Virus record (IMG/VR): IMGVR_UViG_3300021437_000012
Coordinates: 1 to 64,000 of that record
From: a virus
DNA length: 64,000 nt
Reading direction: 5' to 3' (one strand)
Position 1 is the first letter of the stretch. Every line of letters starts with the position of its first letter. The notes below the pieces were generated by a model that was not told where the DNA came from, did no database searches, and saw only the letters and a list, made by a program, of their open reading frames with translations. This document shows positions 1 to 7,809 of the stretch, in pieces. The position numbers and the translations under genes were made by a program.

Positions 1-322
1 GCCGCACCACATCGAGCGTGATGCCGCCCTCACCGCGAGCCCACTTTTCGGCCGTCTCGATTGCTGTGAGTGGCCGCATCTCTCCCTTGGGCACGTATTT
101 GAGCGCCAGCCGCGCGCATGCACACGCGGTCAGAATCAACTCTCGATGCTTCGCTCCGCCTGGCTCGCCGACATGTTTAGCGAGGAGCCATAGCATCCAG
201 TCGCCGCGCTCGCACCTCTTCCACGCGACCGCTAACGACGGCTGCGCCTTGGCCCACTCCACTGCCTCATTGCACGCGTGGAGTTTAACGAGTTTGTCGC
301 TCCAATGCTTAGCGTCCGACAT
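1..322 (-). CDS. Conserved phage protein of unknown function, cut by window edge
   Basis: The reading frame starts at ATG 322 and stays open to base 1, so only the first 107 codons are present. It begins MSDAKHWSDKLVKL and contains the stretches WMLWLLAKHVGEPG, LTACACARLALKYVPKGEMR and AIETAEKWARGEGG. I recall this pattern of a WLL motif, a Cys-Ala-Cys-Ala-Arg helix and a final AEKWARGE from uncharacterised phage and bacterial proteins, probably all-helical; no function is known to me. The start overlaps the stop of the gene at 309-575, so it is the most distal visible member of the leftward operon. G+C is high, like its two upstream neighbours and unlike the helicase gene before them. A long plus-strand frame covers the same bases but lacks a start signal and resembles nothing. 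Confidence 0.7.
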   Translation of the reverse strand, partial: MSDAKHWSDKLVKLHACNEAVEWAKAQPSLAVAWKRCERGDWMLWLLAKHVGEPGGAKHRELILTACACARLALKYVPKGEMRPLTAIETAEKWARGEGGITLDVVR

Positions 323-575
323 AGCCCGCCTCCCTGAGCGCCTTGCAGCGGGCGCACTCCTCGTCGCGCTGAATCGGGAATCCCTCCTCAAACGTACACT
401 CGCACGGCATCTCCTCCACCGCCAGGACCAGCGCGGCGAGGATGGGACAGGACCCACGCCTGTCGGTCACCTGTACGTGACGACCAAGCTTTGTCATCTG
501 GGACAGCCTACCGTCGGCGTGCAAGACATATTGCTTGCCATCGTGATTCCACTCCAGCACCCGCGGCTCGCTCAC
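309..575 (-). CDS. Small conserved hypothetical protein, possible zinc binding
   Basis: An 88-residue protein read leftward from a GTG start at 575, which overlaps the stop of the upstream gene by four bases; the stop overlaps the start of the next gene. The C-terminal half holds a CxC pair (MPCECTFEEGF) and a CxxC pair (EECARCKALREAG), which could bind a metal ion, although the spacing does not match a family I can name. The N-terminal half (VLEWNHDGKQYVLHADGRLS) looks like a short beta-hairpin unit. Its position inside a gapless operon downstream of the helicase suggests an early function. I do not recognise the protein. High G+C sets it apart from genes right of position 850. Confidence 0.6.
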   Translation of the reverse strand: MSEPRVLEWNHDGKQYVLHADGRLSQMTKLGRHVQVTDRRGSCPILAALVLAVEEMPCECTFEEGFPIQRDEECARCKALREAGYVGR

Positions 576-850
576 GGATTCACCTCCCCGCCAGGCGGCA
601 GCAGGGCGTGGATCCTTCCGGCGTTACACGGCGCACGGATTCTAGCTTCTCGTGTGGCTTGGTGCATCCAGGATTCATACTCCACGTCGTACATTGCCAC
701 TCGGTTGAATCTCCCGGTCGCGTCATCGCAGAGTGAACACACCGCCCGCGCCGTGTCCTCCACCCCGCGACGGTAGGCGTTGGCTGCCTCGGCACGCAGT
801 ATTTTCTCGCGCTCTTGACAAGCATTATGGTCACATTTTATTTCATTCAT
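572..850 (-). CDS. Small hypothetical protein
   Basis: A 92-residue protein starting at ATG 850, preceded by a GGAG ribosome binding site five bases upstream. The ATGA overlap with the helicase stop indicates translational coupling. It begins MNEIKCDHNACQEREKIL, is rich in charged helical sequence, and has a CSLCDD motif near residue 40, so a zinc-binding role is possible. It marks a sharp compositional break: the helicase gene immediately upstream is AT-leaning while this gene is GC-rich, which hints that the 1-850 segment was acquired or exchanged as a block. A shorter overlapping frame in another phase is a shadow. No function can be assigned. Confidence 0.6.
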   Translation of the reverse strand: MNEIKCDHNACQEREKILRAEAANAYRRGVEDTARAVCSLCDDATGRFNRVAMYDVEYESWMHQATREARIRAPCNAGRIHALLPPGGEVNP

Positions 851-2499
851 CGGTTCTCCAATGATAGCAGTCGTGCTATCTCTGCATGTAATTTAGCCTT
901 CTTATTAATTACGTTATATATCGCGTGGTCTACAGTTTGCCCACCATCTTTTCGATTGGCTAGTATATAGTAGTAAGTTACTGGATTACGTTGTCCAGGA
1001 CGATGTAACCGATCTTCTGATTGTGTGATCGTCTCAAATGAGTACGAAACTGACACATAGATTGCATAATGACAATTCACGAAACTTAGTCCGTGGCCAG
1101 CCGATGCGGGATGTGCAATCAAATACTGACTTCGGCCGGCACGGAAGTCCTCAATAGATTGTGTACGTTCTTTTGCAGTCATCCCACCGATTAGTACACT
1201 AGTAGACGCCTTATGTATCTTGTCGATGCGATGCACGATTTGTATGGCTTCAGCCTGAAACTGAATCCATATGATTGCTTGTTGCCCTTCTAACTCTTCT
1301 AGTATCTCGTCTAATTTCTCTTGCTTTGATTCACCGATCTTGTGAGATGCCTTAGTTGCGTCATAAATGAACCCAGCAGTAATCTGGCGCAACTTCATAA
1401 TTTTCGCAATTGCAGCCGGCGCACTTATGTCCATACCGTTCAGTTCCATCGTAAGTGTATTCATCATATCTTTGTACGCAGTTTCTTCTTCGACGTTCAA
1501 AGTACACGTACGCTTCTCACGGATCTTTTCTGGCAGGTCAAGACATTCTGATTTCTTAACGAAGATTGCCACTTTACTGATTCGTTTCAACATTTCTTCG
1601 CGTTGTCCACCCTTAAGTACATACTTTGTCCATTTCGCTCCGATGTTAGAGAACCACCGATTGCGAAATGCGAAGAAAGATGTACCTAAGATCGATCCGT
1701 CAATAGTACGAAGCTGACCCCACCAGTCTAAGTCAGAGTTAGGAGCAGGGGTGCCGCTTAAGCAATACAAACGCTCCACTTGAGGAGAGAAGGCAATTAA
1801 AAGACGAGTGATCTGCGACTTGGGATCTTTTAACTTACTCGATTCATCAATTATCAACCCATCGTACCCAGTTTGAAAAAAGAGCGTCAATAGACTACGG
1901 AAAGACTCAAAATTGATTATACCAATGTTGAAGTCTAACTTATTATGGAATATAAGTGCTTGCATACGTGGATCTCGAAGATTCACCGCGCGTAACTCCG
2001 GTGTGTACTGTTTACACTGATTCATCCATACATCTTCGATGATCGCAAGCGGACATACCACAAGGAACTTAGTTCCTTTTTTCTTAAGATTCAGTTGTCG
2101 TATTACTTCCAACATCATACGAGTTTTGCCAGTACCGGGTTCCATAAAGAACCCAAACCGAGGGTTGTTCCAAGCTAAGTTTACTCCTCGATTTTGGTGG
2201 TTAAACAAATCAGGTGGAAGTACAAGTCCTGACTCTGGTAGGACTAAATTAGATTCTCGCTTAGTGCGTAAATCAGTGACGTATACCTGAGATACGTAGT
2301 CATCGGACTTTAATATCTTAATTAGTTCTTGTGTATCATCAGGAGTGACAATGTAACACTTACGAGCACGATCTAACTTACCACCAAAACTTTTGACTAT
2401 TTCGCGGACTTCTTTGGATTGCTGAAATAAAGCGCGGACTAAAGATTCTTTGTCATGAATCTCGATACCTACCGGAATTTTAGTACCCGCAAAAATCAT
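847..2499 (-). CDS. SNF2-like DEAD/H helicase
   Basis: A superfamily 2 helicase or translocase of about 550 residues, expected to act on DNA during replication or recombination. Visible motifs in order: Walker A EPGTGKT (about residues 120-126), motif II DESS (218-221), motif III SGTPAPN (248-254), and a C-terminal RecA-like domain ending in DRLHRPGQ (near 500), the SNF2-type motif VI. The ~100 residues before motif I are family specific. I chose the ATG at 2499 because AAAGGA lies six bases upstream; an ATG six bases earlier abuts the Shine-Dalgarno sequence. A sigma70 promoter (2537-2565) directly precedes it, so the gene can be expressed separately from the polymerase operon. Helicases of this type are common beside family A polymerases in phages. 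Family assignment is firm; the exact role is inferred. Confidence 0.93.
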   Translation of the reverse strand: MIFAGTKIPVGIEIHDKESLVRALFQQSKEVREIVKSFGGKLDRARKCYIVTPDDTQELIKILKSDDYVSQVYVTDLRTKRESNLVLPESGLVLPPDLFNHQNRGVNLAWNNPRFGFFMEPGTGKTRMMLEVIRQLNLKKKGTKFLVVCPLAIIEDVWMNQCKQYTPELRAVNLRDPRMQALIFHNKLDFNIGIINFESFRSLLTLFFQTGYDGLIIDESSKLKDPKSQITRLLIAFSPQVERLYCLSGTPAPNSDLDWWGQLRTIDGSILGTSFFAFRNRWFSNIGAKWTKYVLKGGQREEMLKRISKVAIFVKKSECLDLPEKIREKRTCTLNVEEETAYKDMMNTLTMELNGMDISAPAAIAKIMKLRQITAGFIYDATKASHKIGESKQEKLDEILEELEGQQAIIWIQFQAEAIQIVHRIDKIHKASTSVLIGGMTAKERTQSIEDFRAGRSQYLIAHPASAGHGLSFVNCHYAIYVSVSYSFETITQSEDRLHRPGQRNPVTYYYILANRKDGGQTVDHAIYNVINKKAKLHAEIARLLSLENR

Positions 2500-2536
2500 T
2501 TTCATTCCTTTACGTTAGTACACTTCTAATCCTATA

Positions 2537-2565
2537 ACTGTATCATACGTTGAGAATAAAGTCAA
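2537..2565 (-). promoter_or_regulatory. Sigma70-type promoter for the helicase gene
   Basis: Reading leftward, the -35 box is TTGACT (2560-2565), the spacer is 17 bp and the -10 box is TACAGT (2537-2542). The 15 bases at 2561-2575, upstream of and overlapping the -35 box, are identical to those at the promoter at 7344-7372, so this is part of a phage promoter family. It lies between the stop of the 2572-2952 gene and the helicase start. Confidence 0.75.
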
Positions 2566-2571
2566 GCTAAA

Positions 2572-2952
2572 TTAGTGAATTGTGTCGAATTGGTTGTGCG
2601 ATGTATCACTCGATGAGTATTCATCTAACTTGATTATTTCTAACGTGTTTGTACGTGGATCGTACAGACTAACAAGCATTAAGTCTTTAGTGCCAAGGCA
2701 TGAGTTTAATATAGCTACTAAGACATGTCTACGAAGATCCATTATTTGCTTTTCGTACTGAAAAACTAGATTGCATAAAGCATCTACCTCTTTAGTGCAC
2801 ATGGCATTATGAACTAAAGCTAAAGCGTAAACTTCTGCGTTATTTTTTATCTCCTGCACTATTTTCATAAGTTCTACTTTTGCTGTTTCATCTTCTACGT
2901 ACTTCCCTGTATGAGTGTGTGGTATCGTGTTCTGGCATTTAGTACAACTCAT
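2572..2952 (-). CDS. Hypothetical early protein, distant paralogue of 5898-6251
   Basis: A 126-residue protein. I place the start at ATG 2952, overlapping the upstream stop as ATGA; longer upstream extension would run through that gene. The N-terminus reads MSCTKCQNTIPHTHTGKY, with a CxxC pair and an HTHTG motif. The protein at 5898-6251 starts with a comparable pattern (KC..., then HIHTG.Y), so the two look like diverged duplicates of about the same length. The remaining sequence is predicted mostly helical, with a short beta segment at LMLVSLYDPRTN. No known family is recognised. It is the last gene before the helicase promoter, in the operon that includes the polymerase. Confidence 0.6.
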   Translation of the reverse strand: MSCTKCQNTIPHTHTGKYVEDETAKVELMKIVQEIKNNAEVYALALVHNAMCTKEVDALCNLVFQYEKQIMDLRRHVLVAILNSCLGTKDLMLVSLYDPRTNTLEIIKLDEYSSSDTSHNQFDTIH

Positions 2953-3185
2953 TTCGTATCTCCACATGGATTGATCGGTTTGCACTCTATGATTCGGCTG
3001 TCCCACGCTGAACGCACTACAAATCCGCCAGCCTCACCACAACGTCTTACTACAGACTCCTCCTCGGTTTCGTGATGCTCGATAGCGGGCATCGGAACAT
3101 TTGCGTGCCCAGAATATAGGTAGAAGTAAACAACGGCAACCGTAGTTCCTAGAACAAAGAATGCCACGCACTCAAACCACTTCAT
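2949..3185 (-). CDS. Small single-pass membrane protein
   Basis: A 78-residue protein with one N-terminal hydrophobic segment (about residues 7-24, CVAFFVLGTTVAVVYFYLY) directly after MKWFE, and a hydrophilic remainder with three cysteines. This suggests an N-terminal membrane anchor with the tail outside the inner leaflet, though a cleavable signal is not excluded. Start and stop overlap the flanking genes as ATGA, so translation is coupled. The function is unknown; early phage membrane proteins sometimes interfere with host or superinfecting phage, but nothing here shows that. Confidence 0.55.
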   Translation of the reverse strand: MKWFECVAFFVLGTTVAVVYFYLYSGHANVPMPAIEHHETEEESVVRRCGEAGGFVVRSAWDSRIIECKPINPCGDTK

Positions 3186-3493
3186 TCTTCACCTTCCTGC
3201 ATTCTTCGGATCGCCAGTTCTACCAGCGCATCCTCATGAGTTTTTCCGTTACCGAACTCCAGTGCCGGATGCCCCATTGCTTCCGACAACTTATTTAGTG
3301 CTTTGATTGCATCAGTTAGACAATCACGCTTATTCCACCAGTCCTTAGCTTCTTTGTGTGTTGTGAATGTCGCGAATGACTGAAATCCGTAACAGAATTC
3401 GGTAGAACAGCCCACGGATTTGCGCGTACCTGAGACACCATCGACTTCTTCTAACGTCGCCTCACCACCGCAAAACGGGCACGGCTTCAACAT
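3182..3493 (-). CDS. Lar-like zinc-ribbon protein (restriction alleviation family)
   Basis: A 103-residue protein. The start at ATG 3493 is chosen because GGAGG lies eight bases upstream and because the family begins with the sequence seen here, MLKPCPFCGGEATLEE. A second metal ligand pair follows (CSTEFCYGF) and then the typical EAKDWWNKR helix. This is the pattern of the Lar/restriction alleviation family found on many phages and prophages, where the founding member lowers host type I restriction. The C-terminal 45 residues (DAIKALNKLSEAMGHPALEF) are extra. Whether it modulates restriction or is simply a DNA-binding zinc protein cannot be told. It overlaps the polymerase stop by one base (TAATG). 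Confidence 0.75.
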   Translation of the reverse strand: MLKPCPFCGGEATLEEVDGVSGTRKSVGCSTEFCYGFQSFATFTTHKEAKDWWNKRDCLTDAIKALNKLSEAMGHPALEFGNGKTHEDALVELAIRRMQEGEE

Positions 3494-5898
3494 TATTTTT
3501 CCTCCAACTTCTTCATTGCTGACCCCCATTGTTTACCGATCTTCACATCTACGAAGAAAGGTACAGGTGCATCAAGCCCAAATCGTTGTTTTATGGCCGT
3601 TCGCGCATCCTCCATACACGCTTTTAGTCGTAGTGCGATCTTAGTACGTTGTCCTACGGGAACCTCAAAGACGATAGAGTCATGTATTGTCAATACAGGT
3701 TTCGCTTCTGGTACTTCTTTGGTGGTCTTAATTAGACACATCAGGGTAAGATCCGAAGCTGCTCCCTGAATCGGTGCGTTGGTAGCTTCTCGCAACGCAT
3801 GTTCTTTCAACTTGCGTTCCAGAGACCGTACATTAGACAGTCGTCTCTTACGTCCGAATGGGCTAACAACATAGCCATTCTTGATTGCAAATTCCTTAGT
3901 GTCTGCAATCCACTTTGCAAGTCCTTTGAAGTTGCGGAAGTACCTGCGAATTAGCTCGTCGGCATACGGCACTGTTGAACCGATTTGTTTTGATACACGG
4001 TAAGCTGATGCGCCATAAAGCACTGCGAAATTAGTCGCCTTAGCTCGTTGGCGGAATAGCTTCTTTTCAGCGGCATCATGAGGTTTCGGAAAGACGAGTT
4101 CCGCAGTACCTTGGTGAAAATCCATATGACGGTCTTGAAACAGCCGTATCATCGCATCATCATTTGCGAACCACGCCGCGATGCGCAACTCGGCTTGCGA
4201 GAAGTCACACTCAACGAATGTGTATCCAGGACGTGGAACGAATATTGACTTGACAATCTTAAGTGCGCTTTCTGAATCGTCGCGCGGTATGTTCTGCAAA
4301 TTAGGTTCGCGCGAAGACAACCGGCCGGTGCGCGTCACGTCTAACGTGTAGTCTGTGGACACCACTAACTGATTATCAATTGACTCGCGAGTGTGGCGCA
4401 CCATGCTGGTTATCTTCGATGCGGTACTTGCAACGGATCGAAAGTCTAGGATGTATTCCGCTTCTTTGTAAATAGGCGCGAACTTCTCTAGTGTCGCTGC
4501 ATCCGCAGTGGGCTTATTGTCGCGCCCTAACGGTGCACCGAGTCGGTTGTACAAAAGTCCAGCAACTTGTTGCGGTGAATTCGGGTTGAAATTATCAATC
4601 CAAGGTTGTATCCCGAATTTCTTACGAAGGTATATCTTGAATTCAGTGGTAATCTCCTCAGAACGTTGTTGTAGTGCTTGTACCTGAGATACTGCGCGCA
4701 CTACATCTATACCTATTCCGCGCACTTCCATGTAAGTAATTACAGGCAGCACATCCATGATTAGTCGAAATAAGTTAGAGAATCCGCGCGACTCAATACG
4801 TTCCATGAACCGGCGAGCAATCTTTCGGGTCACTACCACATCCATCTTCGCGTATGGGTAGAGTTTGTCGTCAGGCCACTCAGCAGGATTGCCGTCCGGT
4901 TCGTACCCACCGTGTTCAGTGAACGACCACGCCAATTTCTTTAGGCCGTGCTCGGTTGTTTCGTCGAGTAAGTGGTGCGCAAGTTGAGTATCAAAGAAAG
5001 GCCCTATCCCGGTGCGTAGAGATTCAAGGTCATACGGGCGTGGCGACAGATGGACGAAAGGCCAGCGCACGTCGAATCTAACGTTGTGCCCAATCTTTAG
5101 GATCTTTGGGTTGGTGATAATATGCCAGAATCGCTCCATATCTCGATTGATAAGGTACACGTCGTCACCAGCGAGTGTACCAAATTGAATGCAGCGCATT
5201 TGCGCACCGGGTTCCATAGGATCAAGTCCGGTGGTTTCAGTGTCGTACACGACCGCAGGCGAATTAGCTATTAGGTCAACTGACTCTGGTGGGTCCACTG
5301 ACGCATCAAAGTCATTAGTCGCAGTCTCTTCCATTTTCTTTGCGAACGAAAAAGCCGCGGTCATACCATCAATGAACTTCTTTATATACCCTTGGTTGTG
5401 TAAAGTTGCAGCAGGGTGAATAACGGGCACCACCCACCCCTTATAAAGATCGGTGGTGATTTGTCGCCCGATACCCGATATCTCAGTAATGGAAAATGCA
5501 ACCTTTTTACGCCCATGAAGCGCCTGGAACGCAGTAGACCCCAAAGGGATTATCACGTTCGGTGCAACATCTTCTATTTCCTGCCTTAAGTACGCCGTGG
5601 TGCACGTCTCGTATTCCTCCGATGTAGGTTTACGAATTTCGCCGGGGTAACACTTCACTGCATTGGTGACATATACCTCTTCGCGTGTAAGTCCTAGTTT
5701 AGTCAACTGAGCATTCAATACGCCGCCTGCACGCCCAATGAATGGCACCCCGTATGAATCTTCATCCGGTCCTGGGTATTCCCCGATTACCATTACTCGA
5801 TGTTTCGATGGAACTTTACCAGTCGGTGGAATACACACCGATTTTGCTGATTTGTGTAATGGGCATTTGTCGCAGGATTCATTACGCTGAAAAGACAT
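3493..5898 (-). CDS. Uracil-DNA glycosylase / 3'-5' exonuclease / family A DNA polymerase fusion
   Basis: An 801-residue replicative polymerase with three domains. Residues 1-170 form a family 4-type uracil-DNA glycosylase: cysteines 9, 12, 83 and 99 are spaced for a 4Fe-4S cluster, with the motif GEYPGPDEDSYGVPFIG, the TNAVKCYPG stretch and HPA near 161. Residues about 215-360 form a DEDDy proofreading exonuclease (DTE at 219-221, HNVRFD at 271-276, Y349 and D353). The C-terminal half is a family A polymerase: motif A DFSQAELR (565-572), motif B RQRAKATNFAVLYG (616-629) and motif C HDS (739-741), where many relatives have HDE. The start is ATG 5898, coupled to the upstream stop. Glycosylase-polymerase fusions are known in a few phage groups; they may let the polymerase police or tolerate uracil in the template. 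Confidence 0.95.
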   Translation of the reverse strand: MSFQRNESCDKCPLHKSAKSVCIPPTGKVPSKHRVMVIGEYPGPDEDSYGVPFIGRAGGVLNAQLTKLGLTREEVYVTNAVKCYPGEIRKPTSEEYETCTTAYLRQEIEDVAPNVIIPLGSTAFQALHGRKKVAFSITEISGIGRQITTDLYKGWVVPVIHPAATLHNQGYIKKFIDGMTAAFSFAKKMEETATNDFDASVDPPESVDLIANSPAVVYDTETTGLDPMEPGAQMRCIQFGTLAGDDVYLINRDMERFWHIITNPKILKIGHNVRFDVRWPFVHLSPRPYDLESLRTGIGPFFDTQLAHHLLDETTEHGLKKLAWSFTEHGGYEPDGNPAEWPDDKLYPYAKMDVVVTRKIARRFMERIESRGFSNLFRLIMDVLPVITYMEVRGIGIDVVRAVSQVQALQQRSEEITTEFKIYLRKKFGIQPWIDNFNPNSPQQVAGLLYNRLGAPLGRDNKPTADAATLEKFAPIYKEAEYILDFRSVASTASKITSMVRHTRESIDNQLVVSTDYTLDVTRTGRLSSREPNLQNIPRDDSESALKIVKSIFVPRPGYTFVECDFSQAELRIAAWFANDDAMIRLFQDRHMDFHQGTAELVFPKPHDAAEKKLFRQRAKATNFAVLYGASAYRVSKQIGSTVPYADELIRRYFRNFKGLAKWIADTKEFAIKNGYVVSPFGRKRRLSNVRSLERKLKEHALREATNAPIQGAASDLTLMCLIKTTKEVPEAKPVLTIHDSIVFEVPVGQRTKIALRLKACMEDARTAIKQRFGLDAPVPFFVDVKIGKQWGSAMKKLEEK

Positions 5899-6251
5899 CA
5901 ATGCACCTGTAATCCCGATTTTTGTGTTGGTGGTCCTATTATTACCTCGACTAATCTATCAGGATCAGCAGAAGTTCCAAAACCTATCGAACAATAAGTG
6001 TCATATTTATACCCAGCTTTATTCAGTGCTTCGTATAGATATCTTTTCGTTGTATCCGCAAGTGTGTCAATCAAAGTATCAGCGAAACTAGTTAAAATCG
6101 GGTCTTGCCCCACTATATCACCTATCTGGTCAAGTCTGTGTGCGAAATCTTTGCCAACTTGATAAAGCGTAACAAATGTAAATGCACTTTTACTGTCTAA
6201 GTAAACGCCTGTATGAATGTGATCTCCAGAATTGTCACATTTATGTTCCAT
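5898..6251 (-). CDS. Hypothetical early protein, distant paralogue of 2572-2952
   Basis: A 117-residue protein at the head of the polymerase transcription unit, immediately behind a strong promoter (6278-6306). It starts MEHKCDNSGDHIHTGVYLD; the KC...H.HTG.Y pattern recurs in the protein at 2572-2952, suggesting duplication. The remainder is acidic and helical with a C-terminal beta segment (LVEVIIGPPTQ). The stop overlaps the polymerase start, so translation of the two is probably coupled. No family is recognised. Upstream GGGGG stands about ten bases before the ATG as the only ribosome binding candidate. Confidence 0.6.
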   Translation of the reverse strand: MEHKCDNSGDHIHTGVYLDSKSAFTFVTLYQVGKDFAHRLDQIGDIVGQDPILTSFADTLIDTLADTTKRYLYEALNKAGYKYDTYCSIGFGTSADPDRLVEVIIGPPTQKSGLQVH

Positions 6252-6277
6252 TTAAGAGAACCCCCAATCTTTCACGG

Positions 6278-6306
6278 ACTATATCATACTTTTATAGGAT
6301 TGTCAA
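6278..6306 (-). promoter_or_regulatory. Sigma70-type promoter for the polymerase operon
   Basis: Read leftward: -35 TTGACA (6301-6306), 17 bp spacer, -10 TATAGT (6278-6283), a near-consensus site. The -35 box overlaps the stop codon of the 6303-6755 gene. It shares GCTTGACA with the other early promoters and should drive the 6251-2572 gene string. Confidence 0.8.
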
Positions 6307-6755
6307 GCTTTGGATTCTGTATTCTTTATTATTGGTGCATCTTTCGCCGCCTCGAACATACCCGCGCGCACCGCAGCTTCGTGTTCGATAAATGCGACTC
6401 TTTGCTTTAATATCTGTTCTGTCATTTCTGCGGGCATCTCCATCCTACGAATTCCGTCGTCACTAATAACGAACCAACCTCCTGTGCGGTATGGATTATC
6501 AAAATTGCCATTTGATTTCGCTTCATCCACAGTTATCACGATGACGCCAAGTTTCATGAATTCTGCGCACTTGTCGCACGGTGACTTATCAATAACTACT
6601 TTGTGTGCAGTTGCCTGTTGTCCATCATCGAATCCTGTTAGACGACGCATTGCGGCGCCTGCAAGAATTAGTTCGTTCTTAGGTTCACCACAAAAGAAAC
6701 AAGTAGGTATCAGTGGATTGACGCCGTGTTTTTCGTGAAGTCTGATGCTGCCCAT
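6303..6755 (-). CDS. Conserved zinc-ribbon phage protein of unknown function
   Basis: A 150-residue protein beginning MGSIRLHEKHGVNPLI, preceded by GGAGG ten bases upstream, which fixes the start at 6755 rather than further upstream. It carries two CxxC pairs, PTCFFCGEPKN and KSPCDKCAEFM, and the signature NPYRTGGWFVI. I recall this arrangement from a widespread family of phage and bacterial hypothetical proteins; function unknown, probably binding one zinc ion between the two pairs. It sits in the leading part of the early operon, right after a basic protein. The C-terminus (about residues 105-150) is a charged helix. Confidence 0.8.
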   Translation of the reverse strand: MGSIRLHEKHGVNPLIPTCFFCGEPKNELILAGAAMRRLTGFDDGQQATAHKVVIDKSPCDKCAEFMKLGVIVITVDEAKSNGNFDNPYRTGGWFVISDDGIRRMEMPAEMTEQILKQRVAFIEHEAAVRAGMFEAAKDAPIIKNTESKA

Positions 6756-6760
6756 TTCTT

Positions 6761-7105
6761 TTATTCCTCCACTTTCGTTGGTTGCAGAGCCCACGTTCCT
6801 TTTTTAACTCGTACGAATTTATAATTTATAGGTACGGCAGTTAGCTTTTGTTTTATAGGTTTATATGGCCGTGAAGATTTTGGCCACCTCTCAGGGTACG
6901 TATTAACGGTGTCATACCGTCTTATAAGAAACTCCCGTTCATCTCCGGCGTGCTGTAGTGCTTTTTTTGTTAAGTGAACTACCCACTTCTTACCGCTAAT
7001 TAATGGTTCGCCCTTTACAGTTGTTAAATTCGGGTTAAGTGGTTCAGGTTCAACAACGATAAGCACATAGCGCCAATACCGTTTACGCGTACCTCGCATT
7101 CTCAT
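6761..7105 (-). CDS. Basic hypothetical protein
   Basis: A 114-residue, strongly basic protein. The start is placed at ATG 7105, which overlaps the upstream stop as ATGA. It opens MRMRGTRKRYWRYVLIVVE and later has SSRPYKPIKQKL, with a net positive charge that suits nucleic acid binding, although no fold is recognisable. Beta-strand-like stretches (YVLIVVEPEPLN, KKWVVHLTKKAL) suggest a small beta-rich domain. It is the second gene of the transcription unit from the 7344-7372 promoter. Confidence 0.6.
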   Translation of the reverse strand: MRMRGTRKRYWRYVLIVVEPEPLNPNLTTVKGEPLISGKKWVVHLTKKALQHAGDEREFLIRRYDTVNTYPERWPKSSRPYKPIKQKLTAVPINYKFVRVKKGTWALQPTKVEE

Positions 7106-7320
7106 TCGGCACCACACAAGATTATCCGCAGTTTATGTAGTTGTTCGATCATTGTTTTTGAGGCATAAAGCAATTTACCAGGCGTCTTCAATCGTCTAAC
7201 AGTACAAGTTGTGGAAATTGATGCAGCGAAAGTTTGCGCATACGCTAATGTGGTGCATAACGCGACAATTTCTTCGTTTATGAAGACTCCATATTTTAAG
7301 CGGCTAAATACGTTTTTCAT
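7102..7320 (-). CDS. First gene of the leftward early operon, unknown
   Basis: A 72-residue protein starting MKNVFSRLKYGVFINEEIV at ATG 7320, with GAGGA seven bases upstream. A longer frame exists to 7353, but its start codon abuts the -10 box of the promoter and could not be transcribed properly from it. Predicted helical, with two cysteines (ALCTTLAYA, IILCGAE). Being first behind the outermost early promoter suggests very early expression; phage genes in this position often take over host functions, but nothing in the sequence indicates a target. Confidence 0.6.
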   Translation of the reverse strand: MKNVFSRLKYGVFINEEIVALCTTLAYAQTFAASISTTCTVRRLKTPGKLLYASKTMIEQLHKLRIILCGAE

Positions 7321-7343
7321 CGTTTGGTCCTCGATTCTCGAAA

Positions 7344-7372
7344 AGTCTACCATAAGTTAAGGTATTTGTCAA
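7344..7372 (-). promoter_or_regulatory. Outermost leftward early promoter
   Basis: Read leftward: -35 TTGACA (7367-7372), 17 bp spacer, -10 TAGACT (7344-7349). The 15 bases at 7368-7382 are identical to those at 2561-2575, forming a shared element just upstream of and overlapping the -35 box. It starts the leftward operon at 7320. Confidence 0.75.
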
Positions 7373-7780
7373 GCTAAATTAGGACGTATAGTACAAATAT
7401 GAGAAGTACGTAAATAACACTGCGCCAACGACTTATGGGAACCGCAGTTGGCATGAAGCGTGCAACGCGCGCGTACACGTACACATTCGCCTCCGCGTGA
7501 ATCCCGGGGTAAAGACCTATAGGGGTCGGTGGGTGATGAGTGGGGTCTAGAGGAGTGGTAATAGTCTTTTATTTCTCCAAGTCTTAATATCCATCCCTAA
7601 TGTGTGGCGGGCGCGAGCGTGCGTGCGCATACACGCGCGAAGATCAAGAATCATACCAAGTTTGAAAAACCGTACCTATGATGATCGTTCTGGGGACGTT
7701 TGGACACCGGGACGTCCTCTGACCTAGACTCACCCCTTAAATCGACCCACAGGCCCCTTATCTCCCCTCACACACGGGGG

Positions 7781-7809
7781 TAGACGAAGAAGTACGGTGG
7801 TGGTAGAAT
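7781..7809 (+). promoter_or_regulatory. Probable leaderless promoter for the ParB-like gene
   Basis: A -35-like TAGACG (7781-7786), 17 bp spacer and -10 TAGAAT (7804-7809) end only six bases before the ATG at 7816. Transcription would begin at or next to the A of the start codon. No Shine-Dalgarno sequence precedes the ATG, which fits a leaderless message. Confidence 0.55.

Noticed and set aside
18-776. Long plus-strand open frame of 252 codons
   Set aside because: It opposes three minus-strand genes that are linked by overlapping stops and starts, at least one with a good ribosome binding site; its own sequence is Ser/Arg/His-rich with no motif and no start signal.
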